This document shows positions 10,523-20,200 of a stretch of 64,000 nt of DNA, piece by piece (within the stretch, counting starts at the first letter, position 1; each line of letters begins with the position of its first letter). Origin of the DNA: Candidatus Brocadia sinica JPN1 (GTDB lineage: Bacteria; Planctomycetota; Brocadiia; Brocadiales; Brocadiaceae). Both the position numbers and the translations under genes were made by a program. The stretch spans positions 1-64,000 of the forward strand of contig NZ_BAFN01000001.1 of NCBI RefSeq assembly GCF_000949635.1, written 5' to 3'. The notes below the pieces were generated by a model. It did not search any database. It was not told where the DNA came from and saw only the letters and a program-made list of their open reading frames with translations.

Positions 10523-10554
10523 AATTACTTCTCCCAACAAAAAGATTAGTAAAA

Positions 10555-10650
10555 CAAACATGGCAACTTGGCATTCTTCATTCTTCATTGAAGACCCATA
10601 GCTTTGCGTCCCAATCTCACGATTGGTTTGCCTTTTTCAAATTTGCTACC
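10555..10650 (-). promoter_or_regulatory. Cyclic-di-GMP-I (GEMM-I) riboswitch, probably translational
   Basis: Read on the minus strand: AAGGCAAACC, then a hairpin with stem CCAATC/GATTGG capped by GUGA (a GNRA loop), then GGGACGCAAAGC, GGGTCT, and a 3' arm GCCAAGTTGCC. This order and these blocks are the class I c-di-GMP aptamer. Only about 33 bases separate it from the ATG at 10522, and no oligo-T terminator hairpin is present, so control is more likely through the ribosome binding site GGGAGAAG. An inverted repeat AAATTTGCTA...TAGCAAATTT (10638-10671) overlaps its 5' edge. Confidence 0.88.
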
Positions 10651-11253
10651 TCTTTTGTAGGTCTAGCAAATTTATTAATCCATTCAGGTACCCAATCACC
10701 TCGCTTTCCCAATAATTAAGTGTGGATTTAGTATCTTTAGTCGTTAGATGGTAAAATTATCGGCAGATTTGTTAAAATATTTAGTGTTTGAGCGGAAATT
10801 CGTCTGATAGGCGGGTGATGTCCTGGATATGAAGCGTGGATTTGACGAGAATAATCCGTACGATAATTTGGCGTGACTATCGGGGAATCAGGAAAAGATA
10901 GGGTGAAAGCTGTTTGAGGTAAGACGGCGAGACAAGGAGCCGAGACTGTTTTTGTATGACGTAACGACGGTAACCAAGCCGTAGATAGAGGCGTTGCAGA
11001 TAAAGCCGCCAGAGGTATTACCGAACCGGAACATAGGATAGTCACGAGAAAAAAGCTTCTTAATCAACGAAAAGACCAAAAGACTAAGGCTTTTCACTGC
11101 CTTTTTATTTTCCACTTCGGGGTGAACATCGTTCTAATGGTTCCCTTGGTCCGAGGATGAAGTGTATCTTGGCTGCAGTGAAGTTGATGGAAGTTATGGG
11201 TTCGGTGCGGGGCTAACTACGGGAAGGTCGTATAATTTAAAAATATACATCAT
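10651..11253. other. About 600-bp gap without a supported gene
   Basis: It lies between the lipoprotein gene and the riboswitch of the 10522 gene. Short open frames exist on the minus strand (for example a 75-codon frame within 10888-11115), but they have no ribosome binding site, no recognisable domain and implausible composition. The promoter for the 10555-10650 riboswitch should be near 10680, but no clear -35/-10 pair is visible. Confidence 0.5.
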
Positions 11254-11673
11254 CTAACGTATGCGGGTGTCTATGTGAATATCAAGGTGTGTCTCTTTAC
11301 CTTTGATAATAGTTACTACGGTAGGTAAATCTTTTGTCATCTCTGATGATGAACGGAGCATTTCAATGCGATAAGTCCCTGCAGGCAAGGTGATACTGTA
11401 TCTGCCATCATTGTCAGTCGCTACGGTCTCTACGGTCTTTCCTGATAAGGTCATGACCACAATTTTTACATCTATAGCCGGTTTTGTTTGAAGGTTCTCA
11501 TCTTTACTCATAGGTGAAATTGGACCTCGTGTTACGACACCCACTAACTTTCCGCTTAATGTCTCTTTTTTTTCATTATTTCGCAAGACATTGTTATAGT
11601 CTTTAACACAGCTAAAAACAAATGCCATCATTGCTACAGTTATGAATAGCCTGAACCGAACTAAGCTGATCAT
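11254..11673 (-). CDS. Small lipoprotein with carboxypeptidase-regulatory-like beta domain
   Basis: 139 residues. The N-terminus MISLVRFRLFITVAMMAFVF leads to a Cys in VFSC, a plausible type II signal peptide with lipid attachment at that Cys. Residues about 65-138 form a CarboxypepD_reg/Cna-B-like beta-sandwich: VETVATDNDGRYSITLPAGTYRIE is the typical core of that fold. It probably sits in the outer membrane or periplasm. No enzyme residues are seen. It stands alone, downstream of the 519-residue gene and its terminator, so it needs its own promoter. The partner is unknown. Confidence 0.65.
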   Translation of the reverse strand: MISLVRFRLFITVAMMAFVFSCVKDYNNVLRNNEKKETLSGKLVGVVTRGPISPMSKDENLQTKPAIDVKIVVMTLSGKTVETVATDNDGRYSITLPAGTYRIEMLRSSSEMTKDLPTVVTIIKGKETHLDIHIDTRIR

Positions 11674-11772
11674 ATCGATTGATTTTCCTGGTTTTGCGTT
11701 CTGTGCATTATCGCAGAATGCATATAAGTATTGATTTTATCAGCGTTTATCTAAGTGTATCTGTAAACATTT

Positions 11773-11819
11773 GGTAAAAAATAAAAAAGGGGGGAGACTT
11801 GCCACTGCTCCCCCCCTTT
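11773..11819 (-). terminator. Rho-independent terminator after the 11852-13411 gene
   Basis: On the minus strand a stem AAAGGGGGGGAG / CTCCCCCCTTT with a loop of about 12 bases runs into TTTTTTATTTTTT. It starts about 30 bases after the gene's stop codon. Confidence 0.85.
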
Positions 11820-11851
11820 ATGCAACAATGATCTAATCTAGAAATCATCCC

Positions 11852-13411
11852 TTAGAAACCAATTCTGACTATCCTCGAACCCCATGTAGTGGGATTAATG
11901 ATTGTTTCATTAACAAGCCAGGCACGGAGTTCACCTGCAACGCTTGAATCAACAGTGACCGCTGAGTAATCACCCCATCGATAACCAGTATAATATGTAG
12001 GACTTGTGAATGCTGCCACACCAGCTCCGATATCGAGAGGATCAAAATTCCTTCGGCCGGAGAGCCTCACTTGGGCGTTTGTGCCCGTGCTAGGATTATT
12101 TGATGTCCATGTTACATACACATCATTAAAGTTATTTGCTACAATCGAGGCATTCCAGTCATTGGATGGACCAGCCGCAAAGAAGGAATCGGCTACGGTA
12201 AGCGTGCCAAACCACCAATCGATCAGATACCACACGGGTGTGGGAAGTCCGCCCAAGTTAACTGTGTGGACTTGATAGAGATTATTACCGATCTGGGTGC
12301 CTGCATTAACAAAACGGCAATCCAGGGTGTCAAGCACACTAGCAGTACCGGGTTGGGTGGCGCTAGGTGGTATGAAGAAATCTGGCACATCCAGATAATA
12401 CGGTCCCAACAGAGCAGCGAATGCTGGATTTTCCGCATTTTCCAAGTAATAAAGGTATAATCCCGTATTATCGGTAAATGGATCTGCAACTGCTAAAGTC
12501 GCCCACTCATTCTGGTCGCGCACTATAGGTGGTGCAATGGTTCCCATAAGGCCTCCCCAAAATGGGACACCAAGACCTAATCCGTTGTATGCGCGAGCCT
12601 TTGACATAGTGAACAAAGCTGATCCAATATAAAAAGGATCAAAAAGATTTGCCGTAATAATTAACGCATCCTGATCCATGCCAAGTTGAGGATAGTCCCA
12701 AAAAGCGCCACCGTAAATAGCTCCCACATTGAAAGCATAAATATACCATCCGCTAAAGGCATTCCAGTTCTTGGAAATTGCAATAAAATGCCATTGATCG
12801 CCATCTATTTCTGGAAACGACTCTGCGGTAATTATAAAACGATTCCAATCTTTATCATGAACGCATCGAGGATCAAAAAGAGCTTCTTCGAAATATCCAA
12901 AAAAAGCGTTCATTGAGACACTGCTTTGCAAAACCTGATCTGATTTCCTGTAGATACTAACATTAGAATTTGTTACCTCAACAAAATGTTGTTTTCCTAC
13001 TGCCCCATGGGTATCAGGTGGATACCACCCTCCCGCTGCCGTTTGGTTAACTCCATTGAAATTAATCCCCATAATAATCGGTGGCGCCAAAGGGCCCTTT
13101 GCTTCTGGACGACCCTGAGGAGCTTTTGTCTTATCTTGCGCCTGTTTCTTCATTTCCTCGTATTTTTGGGGATCTCCGTGCGGACGGAATGATATCTCCT
13201 TTACCTGCAGCGGTTGCTTGGTTGCATTATCCGCCAGCATCTCTTCCATCGTTCTCGATTTTGCAGCCTCTAGCTGATGAGTTTGTTTTTGCATTTCTAT
13301 TTTATTTTCTTCCACAAGCCTTGGAGCAGCAGCATTTGCTCCAACGTGAATAAGTGCAGGCAATAACAAAGTAGCTTGCGATAGTAACAGTAACCTACAT
13401 ATTTTACGCAT
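11852..13411 (-). CDS. Secreted protein of unknown function, riboswitch-controlled
   Basis: 519 residues. A clear signal peptide ends near GANAAAP. A charged, helical, Gln/Lys-rich segment (about 30-110) follows, then a beta-rich, Trp/Tyr/Gly-rich body resembling a beta-propeller, with recurrent stretches such as DWNRFIITAESFP and WDYPQLGMDQDALIITAN. The family name is not recognised. A strong ribosome binding site GGAGGAG lies before ATG 13411. It has its own promoter, a c-di-GMP-I riboswitch with terminator in the leader, and a terminator downstream, so it is a single-gene unit. The first 75 or so codons and the whole leader are repeated at 35468-36141 as a truncated copy. It is probably exported matrix material; the function is not known. 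Confidence 0.8.
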   Translation of the reverse strand: MRKICRLLLLSQATLLLPALIHVGANAAAPRLVEENKIEMQKQTHQLEAAKSRTMEEMLADNATKQPLQVKEISFRPHGDPQKYEEMKKQAQDKTKAPQGRPEAKGPLAPPIIMGINFNGVNQTAAGGWYPPDTHGAVGKQHFVEVTNSNVSIYRKSDQVLQSSVSMNAFFGYFEEALFDPRCVHDKDWNRFIITAESFPEIDGDQWHFIAISKNWNAFSGWYIYAFNVGAIYGGAFWDYPQLGMDQDALIITANLFDPFYIGSALFTMSKARAYNGLGLGVPFWGGLMGTIAPPIVRDQNEWATLAVADPFTDNTGLYLYYLENAENPAFAALLGPYYLDVPDFFIPPSATQPGTASVLDTLDCRFVNAGTQIGNNLYQVHTVNLGGLPTPVWYLIDWWFGTLTVADSFFAAGPSNDWNASIVANNFNDVYVTWTSNNPSTGTNAQVRLSGRRNFDPLDIGAGVAAFTSPTYYTGYRWGDYSAVTVDSSVAGELRAWLVNETIINPTTWGSRIVRIGF

Positions 13412-13511
13412 ATTCTCCTCCTTCTCTTCTTTAAATTAAAAAACAAAGTACGCTCCAAAATTACTATTTACAAATTGATTTTTTTGATGCACCCCCCTTT
13501 CTTAAGTTAAA

Positions 13512-13563
13512 CATGGACAAACAAAGTTTGTCGTTCGATTGAGCGCTTACGACAAAGTCCATG
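13512..13563 (-). promoter_or_regulatory. Hairpin in the leader between riboswitch terminator and gene
   Basis: An inverted repeat CATGGAC...GTCCATG with inner GACAAAC/GTTTGTC pairs lies in the 210-base leader of the 13411 gene. It is repeated exactly at 35832-35883. It could be an RNA processing or stability element, or a second control point. Its role is unknown. Confidence 0.45.
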
Positions 13564-13622
13564 CTACCCTGTAACCCGCTCAAATAAAATGAGAATTCTT
13601 ATACAATTAAATTTTAAAATGC

Positions 13623-13678
13623 CAAAAAAAAGGCCTTACTGCAAAGATATTCTAAGATACATCTTCGGCAGTAAGGCT
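13623..13678 (-). terminator. Riboswitch-linked intrinsic terminator
   Basis: The minus-strand stem GCCTTACTGC.../...GCAGTAAGGC is followed by a run of T. Its left arm is the same GCCTTACTGCCG that forms the 3' end of the c-di-GMP aptamer. Aptamer and terminator should therefore exclude each other, so ligand binding would allow read-through (ON). Confidence 0.85.
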
Positions 13679-13786
13679 GTCTCATGAGCGGTTTAAATTG
13701 TTTAAACTGCTTAAATGGCTGACGAGATCCTTTACTTTGCGCCCCCTGATCACTCAGGGTTTGCCTTTTTCGGGACGGTATTTTTC
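13659..13786 (-). promoter_or_regulatory. Cyclic-di-GMP-I (GEMM-I) riboswitch upstream of the 519-residue gene
   Basis: Minus strand: AAGGCAAACC, stem CCCTGA/TCAGGG closed by GUGA (GNRA), GGGGGCGCAAAG, then AGGATCT, a variable arm and the 3' segment GCCTTACTGCCGAAG. One position in the usual GGGACGCAAAG block is G instead of A. The promoter is just upstream and the terminator downstream. Confidence 0.88.
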
Positions 13787-13792
13787 GTACGA

Positions 13793-13820
13793 ATCCTAAT
13801 TTTTTGTTAAATTATGTCAA
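13793..13820 (-). promoter_or_regulatory. Sigma70-like promoter of the riboswitch leader
   Basis: On the minus strand TTGACA (13820-13815), a 16-bp spacer and TAGGAT (13798-13793). The expected start of transcription falls at the 5' edge of the aptamer. Confidence 0.7.
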
Positions 13821-14025
13821 CAATAATTCTATCCATAGATCAGGTTAAAAAAACTTGTAAAAAATGACTTAGAAGGCATCAACCAAGCATACTTTTAATT
13901 GTCAAAAAGAATGCCACAAACAAGACCAAAATGTTTATCGTGTAATATTTATCATAAACCATTTGGATGCAGTCTATTATAAGATACCATAAAGCAGAAT
14001 CGTCCGTTGCTAAGGCAAAGGAAAA

Positions 14026-14075
14026 GTGTGACATGGCACACAAGTGTGACGTCGCACTTATGTGCCATGTCACAC
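14026..14075. terminator. Long perfect hairpin after the VCBS gene
   Basis: A 50-bp palindrome with arms beginning GTGTGACATGGCACA and centre TGACGTCG. T-rich runs follow on both strands (CCCTTTTTT on plus, CTTTTCCTTT on minus), so it may terminate in both directions. It lies about 150 bp beyond the stop codon at 14229. The rest of 13821-14228 holds no supported gene. Confidence 0.6.
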
Positions 14076-14228
14076 AAAACCCTTTTTTATTTGTTCATCG
14101 ATATAAACTTCACCAGCTTCAATTGAACTGCCTATTTGAAATTGTTTTGAATTTCTGATTTCATGCCTTGGTGTTAACGGTTTTCTATGAATAAAACTTA
14201 CAAAAAAGTTTTTAAAGGTAACACTCTA

Positions 14229-17096
14229 CTACAGGGCATTATACAAATCCTGCACTTCCTGGTCGGTCAAGGCACGTTTGTAAATTCTAACATCATCAAT
14301 CGTACCATTAAAATAACCATTAAACCCTGTATGCCCTATTCTCATGTTGGAATACAATGTCAATGGCACAACCGTATTCCCCGCCGGATGGGTTCGAGTA
14401 TTGGCCAGCTGCCCATTTACATAGAGCATCTGTTTCCCTGTAGCCTTGTTGTAAGTGCCAACTACATGATACCAACCACCAACCGAATTGACCAAATCCT
14501 TTATAGCAGTTTTCTGTGTCTTATTTCCACTTCCATCCTGTGTCACGAGGATAAATTGAAGTGTATCAGGTGCGGTTTTATAAAATCGCACATCAAAACC
14601 CTCTCGAAGTTGCAAACTTGGATTCCATCCATATCCACCAAATATGGCATCAACACCCGTTGCATCATTTGCATTTTTATAGAACCATGCAGCAATGGAA
14701 ATCTCTTCATGATTCATACGGGAAATTGATACGTAATCGTTGATTCCATCAAAGCTTAATCCATTTCCACTCTTCCCGGTCGTCCATGCGGCTCCGTTCA
14801 CAGCGCCATCATTACCGTTGCCAGACGCATCAGTTGCAATCGCTCCTGCCCCCTCATCAAACGGATAGTGGGCTACCATAGAGTCATTTATATTCGTCTC
14901 GACAGTTGTTAGCTCCTGGTTCGCTGAAATCTGGCTTAATGTCTGGACGGCGCCACTTGGCCAGAATATATTAATAGTATCTACCACACTTATATTCCCC
15001 AAACCAAAATGAAGTGGGGACACCCCCTGTGAATAAACTTCACCTCCATTCCCATTTAGCTGGCGTGTTTGAATCCCCTGAGAAGTATTTAATACTACCC
15101 TGGCGCCAATTCCTGATCGGTTACTCTTTGTGCCTACCAATTTAATTTTTATCCAGTTATTACCATTCCCAGGATTTTTGTAAAGTATTGCCTTCCCATT
15201 TGATAGAGGAAATCCCCATCCAAATCCGTTCGACAAAAACAAATCCAGATTTCCGTCATTATTAAGGTCTCCCCATGAGGCGCCGTAATGACGCCCAACT
15301 GCATCTGCAGCGCCAACCCCGGCCGTCTCGGTAATATCCTCGAAAGTTCCGTCTCCCAGATTACGATAGAGGGTATTTGTCCTGTTTCCCAGGATATCGC
15401 TTGCGTCTACAACATATAAGTCTAAATATCCATCATTATCGAAATCTCCCCATGCTGCCCCGCCGTTATTGCCAATGTGCCCCGTACGTGATTCCTCGGT
15501 TACATCGGTAAAAGACCCATCCCCGTTATTCCGATAAAGGGTAGATTTGTAATTTGTAAGTAATGTTAAACTATTAGTCTTCACTTGCGAAAAATTCCCA
15601 TCGGATACAATATGCCCCCAAAAACCCGGTCCAATTGCATTTGTAGCCTCGGTCCATTGTATATGCCAAACATTATCCGTATCTTCTTTCCAAACGAAGA
15701 AGGCGTCTTCTTGTCCGGTATTAATTACCGGCGTCCCTGTAACCTCATCGGAACTCAGATTGAAAGGAATTTGAGAGGGATTCCTTTTTTCACTTCCTAT
15801 GTAGACAGAAGCGGGTTTTAATCTATTTCCTATGAGCAAATCAAAAGTTATCGTACTGCCCGAATCACATCGGAAGGTTACTTCGCCAGGATCAGTAAAT
15901 TTTGTGAAACTAAAGACAATCTTTGTTTGATCCCAAAACAGTGTTTCATGATAATCATTATTACCTCTGGAAACATAAAGGTCAACGAATCCGTCGTTGT
16001 TGTAATCGCCCCACGCAACACCTCGACAAAGGACATTTTCATTTTTGACAATAAAAGAACTATTCAAACTATAAGTGCCATTTCCATTATTACGATATAA
16101 TTTATCTTTGCCATAACCACCAGAAAAATAATCCATATCGCCATCATTGTCATAATCCGCAACAGACTGTACTATATTAAATGAATTGGCTAGTCCAATT
16201 GAATCCGTAACATCGTGAAAATAACTACCTTTGTCATTTTTATATACTACACCGACACCAGCACTCCCTTCAAAAGATTCAAACAAATCTAAATAACCGT
16301 CATTGTCATAATCTGCTAAACTTATTGCACGTGCATGAGGAGATATCTTATCAATACCTGTCTCATTTGTAACATTTGTAAATTTGCCTGTACCATCTCC
16401 TTTCCAAAGCTGGTCACCATGTATATTTATACCAATGAACAAATCCAGATTCCCGTCGTTATCATAATCGCCCAAGCCATATCCATGTCTATCAATATAA
16501 TCAGTATTTATACCTGAGCTGTTAATTATATTCGTGAATGTTTCATCCCCCTTATTCTGGTAAAGCGAAGGACTCCCGCCGTGATGGGGGTCTACAATAT
16601 CCAAATTGCCATCATTGTTGATATCTCCCAGCAAAGGATTTCCAAATGCTTGCTTTGTAGTCTGTTCTAACCCGGAGATCACTGAAATATCGTTAAATTG
16701 AACCGGACTAACCAGAGATGTCGACGGGATTGCAGAAACTTCAGTTGATGATAAGCTTTCACCAGACAAATTTTTTGCAGTAACAACGAAATAATACGTT
16801 GTTCCATTGTTAAGACCTGTTAGTTGATAGGGTGATGTGTTTCGACTTATTCGCATTCCTGCAAGATCTCTCCAATGTGATTTATTTATTCCAGGGTGTC
16901 TTGAAAAATATATGTTATAATCGGTTGCTCCAGCAACACTGTCCCATGAGAGGTTAACCATGCCGCTTCCAGCCGTCGCCTCAAGGTTAGCAGGAGTTCC
17001 TGGCGCCTCGCCATTGACCTTCGATTCCACAATAAAATTAAAAATCAACGACAGCATTAATGTAACAGCCAATAAAGTGAATTTTTTCATTGCCAT
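14229..17096 (-). CDS. Secreted VCBS/FG-GAP, ASPIC and LamG protein (copy 1)
   Basis: 955 residues. A signal peptide (about 1-30) is followed by a fibronectin III-like domain (about 31-125; YNIYFSRHPG, LTGLNNGTTYYFVVTA). Next come seven FG-GAP/VCBS calcium-binding repeats (GDINNDGNLD, GDYDNDGNLD, ADYDNDGYLD and so on, about 150-640). An ASPIC/UnbV domain (NNWIKIKLVGTKSNRSGIGA) and one LamG domain (about 750-955) complete it. It is likely an extracellular, calcium-stabilised beta-propeller that attaches to glycans. AAGGAG sits close to ATG 17096; the second ATG at 17090 has more usual spacing and may be the real start. It lies downstream of the 17233-20337 gene, possibly on the same riboswitch-led transcript. 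The C-terminal third is identical in DNA to copy 2, while the N-terminal half is diverged. Confidence 0.85.
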   Translation of the reverse strand: MAMKKFTLLAVTLMLSLIFNFIVESKVNGEAPGTPANLEATAGSGMVNLSWDSVAGATDYNIYFSRHPGINKSHWRDLAGMRISRNTSPYQLTGLNNGTTYYFVVTAKNLSGESLSSTEVSAIPSTSLVSPVQFNDISVISGLEQTTKQAFGNPLLGDINNDGNLDIVDPHHGGSPSLYQNKGDETFTNIINSSGINTDYIDRHGYGLGDYDNDGNLDLFIGINIHGDQLWKGDGTGKFTNVTNETGIDKISPHARAISLADYDNDGYLDLFESFEGSAGVGVVYKNDKGSYFHDVTDSIGLANSFNIVQSVADYDNDGDMDYFSGGYGKDKLYRNNGNGTYSLNSSFIVKNENVLCRGVAWGDYNNDGFVDLYVSRGNNDYHETLFWDQTKIVFSFTKFTDPGEVTFRCDSGSTITFDLLIGNRLKPASVYIGSEKRNPSQIPFNLSSDEVTGTPVINTGQEDAFFVWKEDTDNVWHIQWTEATNAIGPGFWGHIVSDGNFSQVKTNSLTLLTNYKSTLYRNNGDGSFTDVTEESRTGHIGNNGGAAWGDFDNDGYLDLYVVDASDILGNRTNTLYRNLGDGTFEDITETAGVGAADAVGRHYGASWGDLNNDGNLDLFLSNGFGWGFPLSNGKAILYKNPGNGNNWIKIKLVGTKSNRSGIGARVVLNTSQGIQTRQLNGNGGEVYSQGVSPLHFGLGNISVVDTINIFWPSGAVQTLSQISANQELTTVETNINDSMVAHYPFDEGAGAIATDASGNGNDGAVNGAAWTTGKSGNGLSFDGINDYVSISRMNHEEISIAAWFYKNANDATGVDAIFGGYGWNPSLQLREGFDVRFYKTAPDTLQFILVTQDGSGNKTQKTAIKDLVNSVGGWYHVVGTYNKATGKQMLYVNGQLANTRTHPAGNTVVPLTLYSNMRIGHTGFNGYFNGTIDDVRIYKRALTDQEVQDLYNAL

Positions 17097-17160
17097 TTTC
17101 TCCTTATAGAGACAAATTCTCCTCTCAAAATAATTTCAATGGGAAACACTTTTTTACCAT

Positions 17161-17196
17161 CCTTTAGCCCCTTCCTTAGCAAGGAGGGGCTAAAGG
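17161..17196 (-). promoter_or_regulatory. Strong hairpin between LamG and VCBS genes
   Basis: CCTTTAGCCCC/GGGGCTAAAGG pair over 11 bp, plus an inner TCCTT/AAGGA. No long T-run follows on the minus strand, so it may be an attenuator or RNA stabiliser rather than a terminator. It is absent from the matching spacer of copy 2 (39436-39551), which is unrelated in sequence. Confidence 0.5.
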
Positions 17197-17232
17197 ACGA
17201 TTCATTTTGGTCGCATTTGCAAACCAAATGCC

Positions 17233-20200
17233 TCACAAGGCATTATACAAATCCTGCACTTCCTGGTCGGTCAAGGCACGATTATAGATTTTGACGCCAT
17301 CAATCTTGCCATTAAAGTAACCATTACCATTCATTGAGTGCCCTATTCTCATATCGGAATACCATGTCAATGGCACAACCGTATTCCCCGCGGGATGGAT
17401 TCGTGTATTAACCAACTGGCCATTTACATAGAGCTTCTGCTCCCCTGTAGCCTTGTTGTAAGTACCTGCTACATGATACCAGCTACCCACCGAATTGACC
17501 AAATCCTTTACTGCAACTTTCTGCGTCCTATTCCCACTTCCATCCTGTGTTATAAGAACAAATTCAAGCCTGTCAGGCGAGGTTTTATAAAAGCGCACAT
17601 CAAAACCCTCCCGAAGTTGCACATCTGAATCCCATCTATGCCCACTCAATATAGCATCAGCGCTCATTGTATCATTTGCATACTTATAGAACCATGCGGC
17701 AATAGAAAGCTCTTCATTATTCATGCGGGGAATTGATACATAATTGCTGGCGCCATTAAAGCTTAACCCATTTCCACTCTTCCCCTCTGTCCATGTGGCC
17801 CCACTGATGGCGCCATCGTTGCCGTTGCCAGACGCATCAGTAGCAACCGTCCCACTCCCTTCGTCGAACGGATAGCTGGCCTGCAAACCCGTGCTAAAGG
17901 CATTATACAAATCTTGTACTTCCTGGTCGGTCATGGCTTGATTGTAAAGGCGGAAGTCGTCAATCTTGCCATTAAAGTAACCGTTACTAATCATTGATTG
18001 CCCTATTTTCATGTCAGAATATAATGTCAATGGCACAACCGTATTTCCTGCGGGATGGTTTCGTGTATTAACCAACTGGCCATTTACATAGAGCTTCTGC
18101 TCCCCTGTAGCCTTGTTGTAAGTGCCAACTACATGATACCAGCTACCCACCGAATTGACCAAATCCTTCACAGCAGCCTTCTGCGTCCTATTCCCACTTC
18201 CATCCTGTGTCACAAGGACAAATTCAAGCCTATCGGGTGTGGTTTTATAAAATCGCAGATCAAAACCCTCCTGCTGTTGCACATCTGAATTCCATTTGTA
18301 GCCACCGAATATTGAATCAATATTCGTTGTATCCTTTGCATTTTTATAGAACCATGCAGCAATGGAAACCTCGTCATGATTCATCAGAGGAACCGACACG
18401 AAATCATCAATCCCATCAAAACTCAACGCCCCACCATTCTTGCCGGTTGTCCATGTGGCCCCATTGATAGCGCCATCGTTGCCGTTACCTGATGTATCGG
18501 TTGCAGTCACCCCACTTCCTTCATCGAATGTATAGCGGGCATGCAAACCCGTGCTAAAGGTGTTATACAAATCTTGTACTTCCTGGTTGGCCAAGGCTTG
18601 ATTGTAAAGGCGGACGTCGTCAATCTCGCCATTAAAGTAACCGTTATTGCCGGAATTTCCTATTTTCATGTCAGAATAATATGTCAATGGCACGACCGTA
18701 TTTCCTACCGCATGGAATTTGGTATTAACCAGCAGTCCATTTACATAGAGCTTCTGCTCCCCTGTAGCCTTGTTGTAAGTGCCAACTACATGATACCAAC
18801 CACCAACTGAATTGACTAAATCCTTTACGGCGGTTTTCTGTGTCCTATTCCCATTTCCATCCTGTGTCACAAGGTTGAATTGAAGTATATCAGGAGCAGT
18901 TTTGTTAAATCGTAAATCAAAGCCTTCCTGAAGTTGTACATCTGAATTCCACCTATATCCACCGAATATGGCATCAATATTTGTTGTATCATTTGCATTT
19001 TTATAGAACCACGCAGCAATGGAAACCTCGTCATGATTCATCAGAGGAACCGACGCGAAATCATCAATCCCATCGAAACTCAACGCCCCCTCGCTTTTAC
19101 CCGTTGTCCATGTGGCGCCATTGATGGTACCATTATTTCCGTAGATTGAAGAATCAATAGCAATCGTCCCGTTCCCCTCATCAAATTTATAGTACCCTAC
19201 CATACCGGCTTTAAAAACGGTAATATTCACTGCGCTAGAAGTCGTCGTTGCTCCATCGTTATCTGTTGCTTTTGCTGAGAGTACATAACTGCCAGCGGTT
19301 ACATTGTTCCATGTGAGAATGTGAGGTTCGGAAGTTGTTTCACCAAGTTTTGTGCTCCCCGCGTAATACTCAACCTTGCTCACGACACCATCAATATCCG
19401 AGGCCGTTGCCGTTATCATTATGTCCGTTGGTGTTGTAAATGTCGTCCCCTCAGTCGGGTTGGTAATAGCCACAGTGGGCGATGCATTATCTCCCAAACC
19501 ATCAGCAAGATTTTTCCCCCTTGAGAGTATTTCATTGGCGCCTCCACCCGTCACGACAAATAAATATGCAGTGTAGGGTGAATGTGTCCTGTTAAAAGTA
19601 GGGAAAAGTTCAAAGCCTTTGTTCCACAAAAGCTTTATAATATCTATCTGCGATACAGGCGCTACCCTACCAAATCCTCTCCCATTTGCCTCGTTGTATA
19701 CACCCATGATAAACCATCCGTGATAATCCAGAGGCCCTGGTTGATCTATTTCGGTAATATTTTGGTAACCCACATCACCCGGATACCGATCAAAATAAAT
19801 ATTGGGATAAATTACGTAACCTCTTTTCCACTCACTCGCGCCATATATTTCGTACACCCCACTACTACTACCACCGCCTCCAGGAGATCCCTGGTCCACA
19901 ATATTTGTGCCATACTTTAGGTATTTCGTTTTTATATAATGACTGTCTGGATAGATTGATACCTCTGACACCTTGGCTCCATTATCCCACTCGAGTCGAA
20001 CGGTCTTGACATTTGCATCATCCTGCACAACAACCGCTGTTGTAAGTGTTCCACGATTAGCGCATGCATCAAGGTAAAGCCCTGCCTGATCCTCATTGAC
20101 ACTCTTGATTACCAGATCCTTGATCGCATGTTCATAATGGTGTCCGCCGAAAAAACGTCCATATTTCAGTCTTATCTTACTATTCTCTAGAGATACTTCC

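Noticed and set aside
10888..11115. 75-codon minus-strand open frame in the gap before the 10522 gene
   Set aside because: No ribosome binding site, no domain, odd composition, and it is not repeated elsewhere in the window.
14187..14729. 180-codon plus-strand frame antisense to the LamG domain
   Set aside because: It recurs wherever LamG DNA occurs and only mirrors the codon structure of the real gene; no independent start signals.
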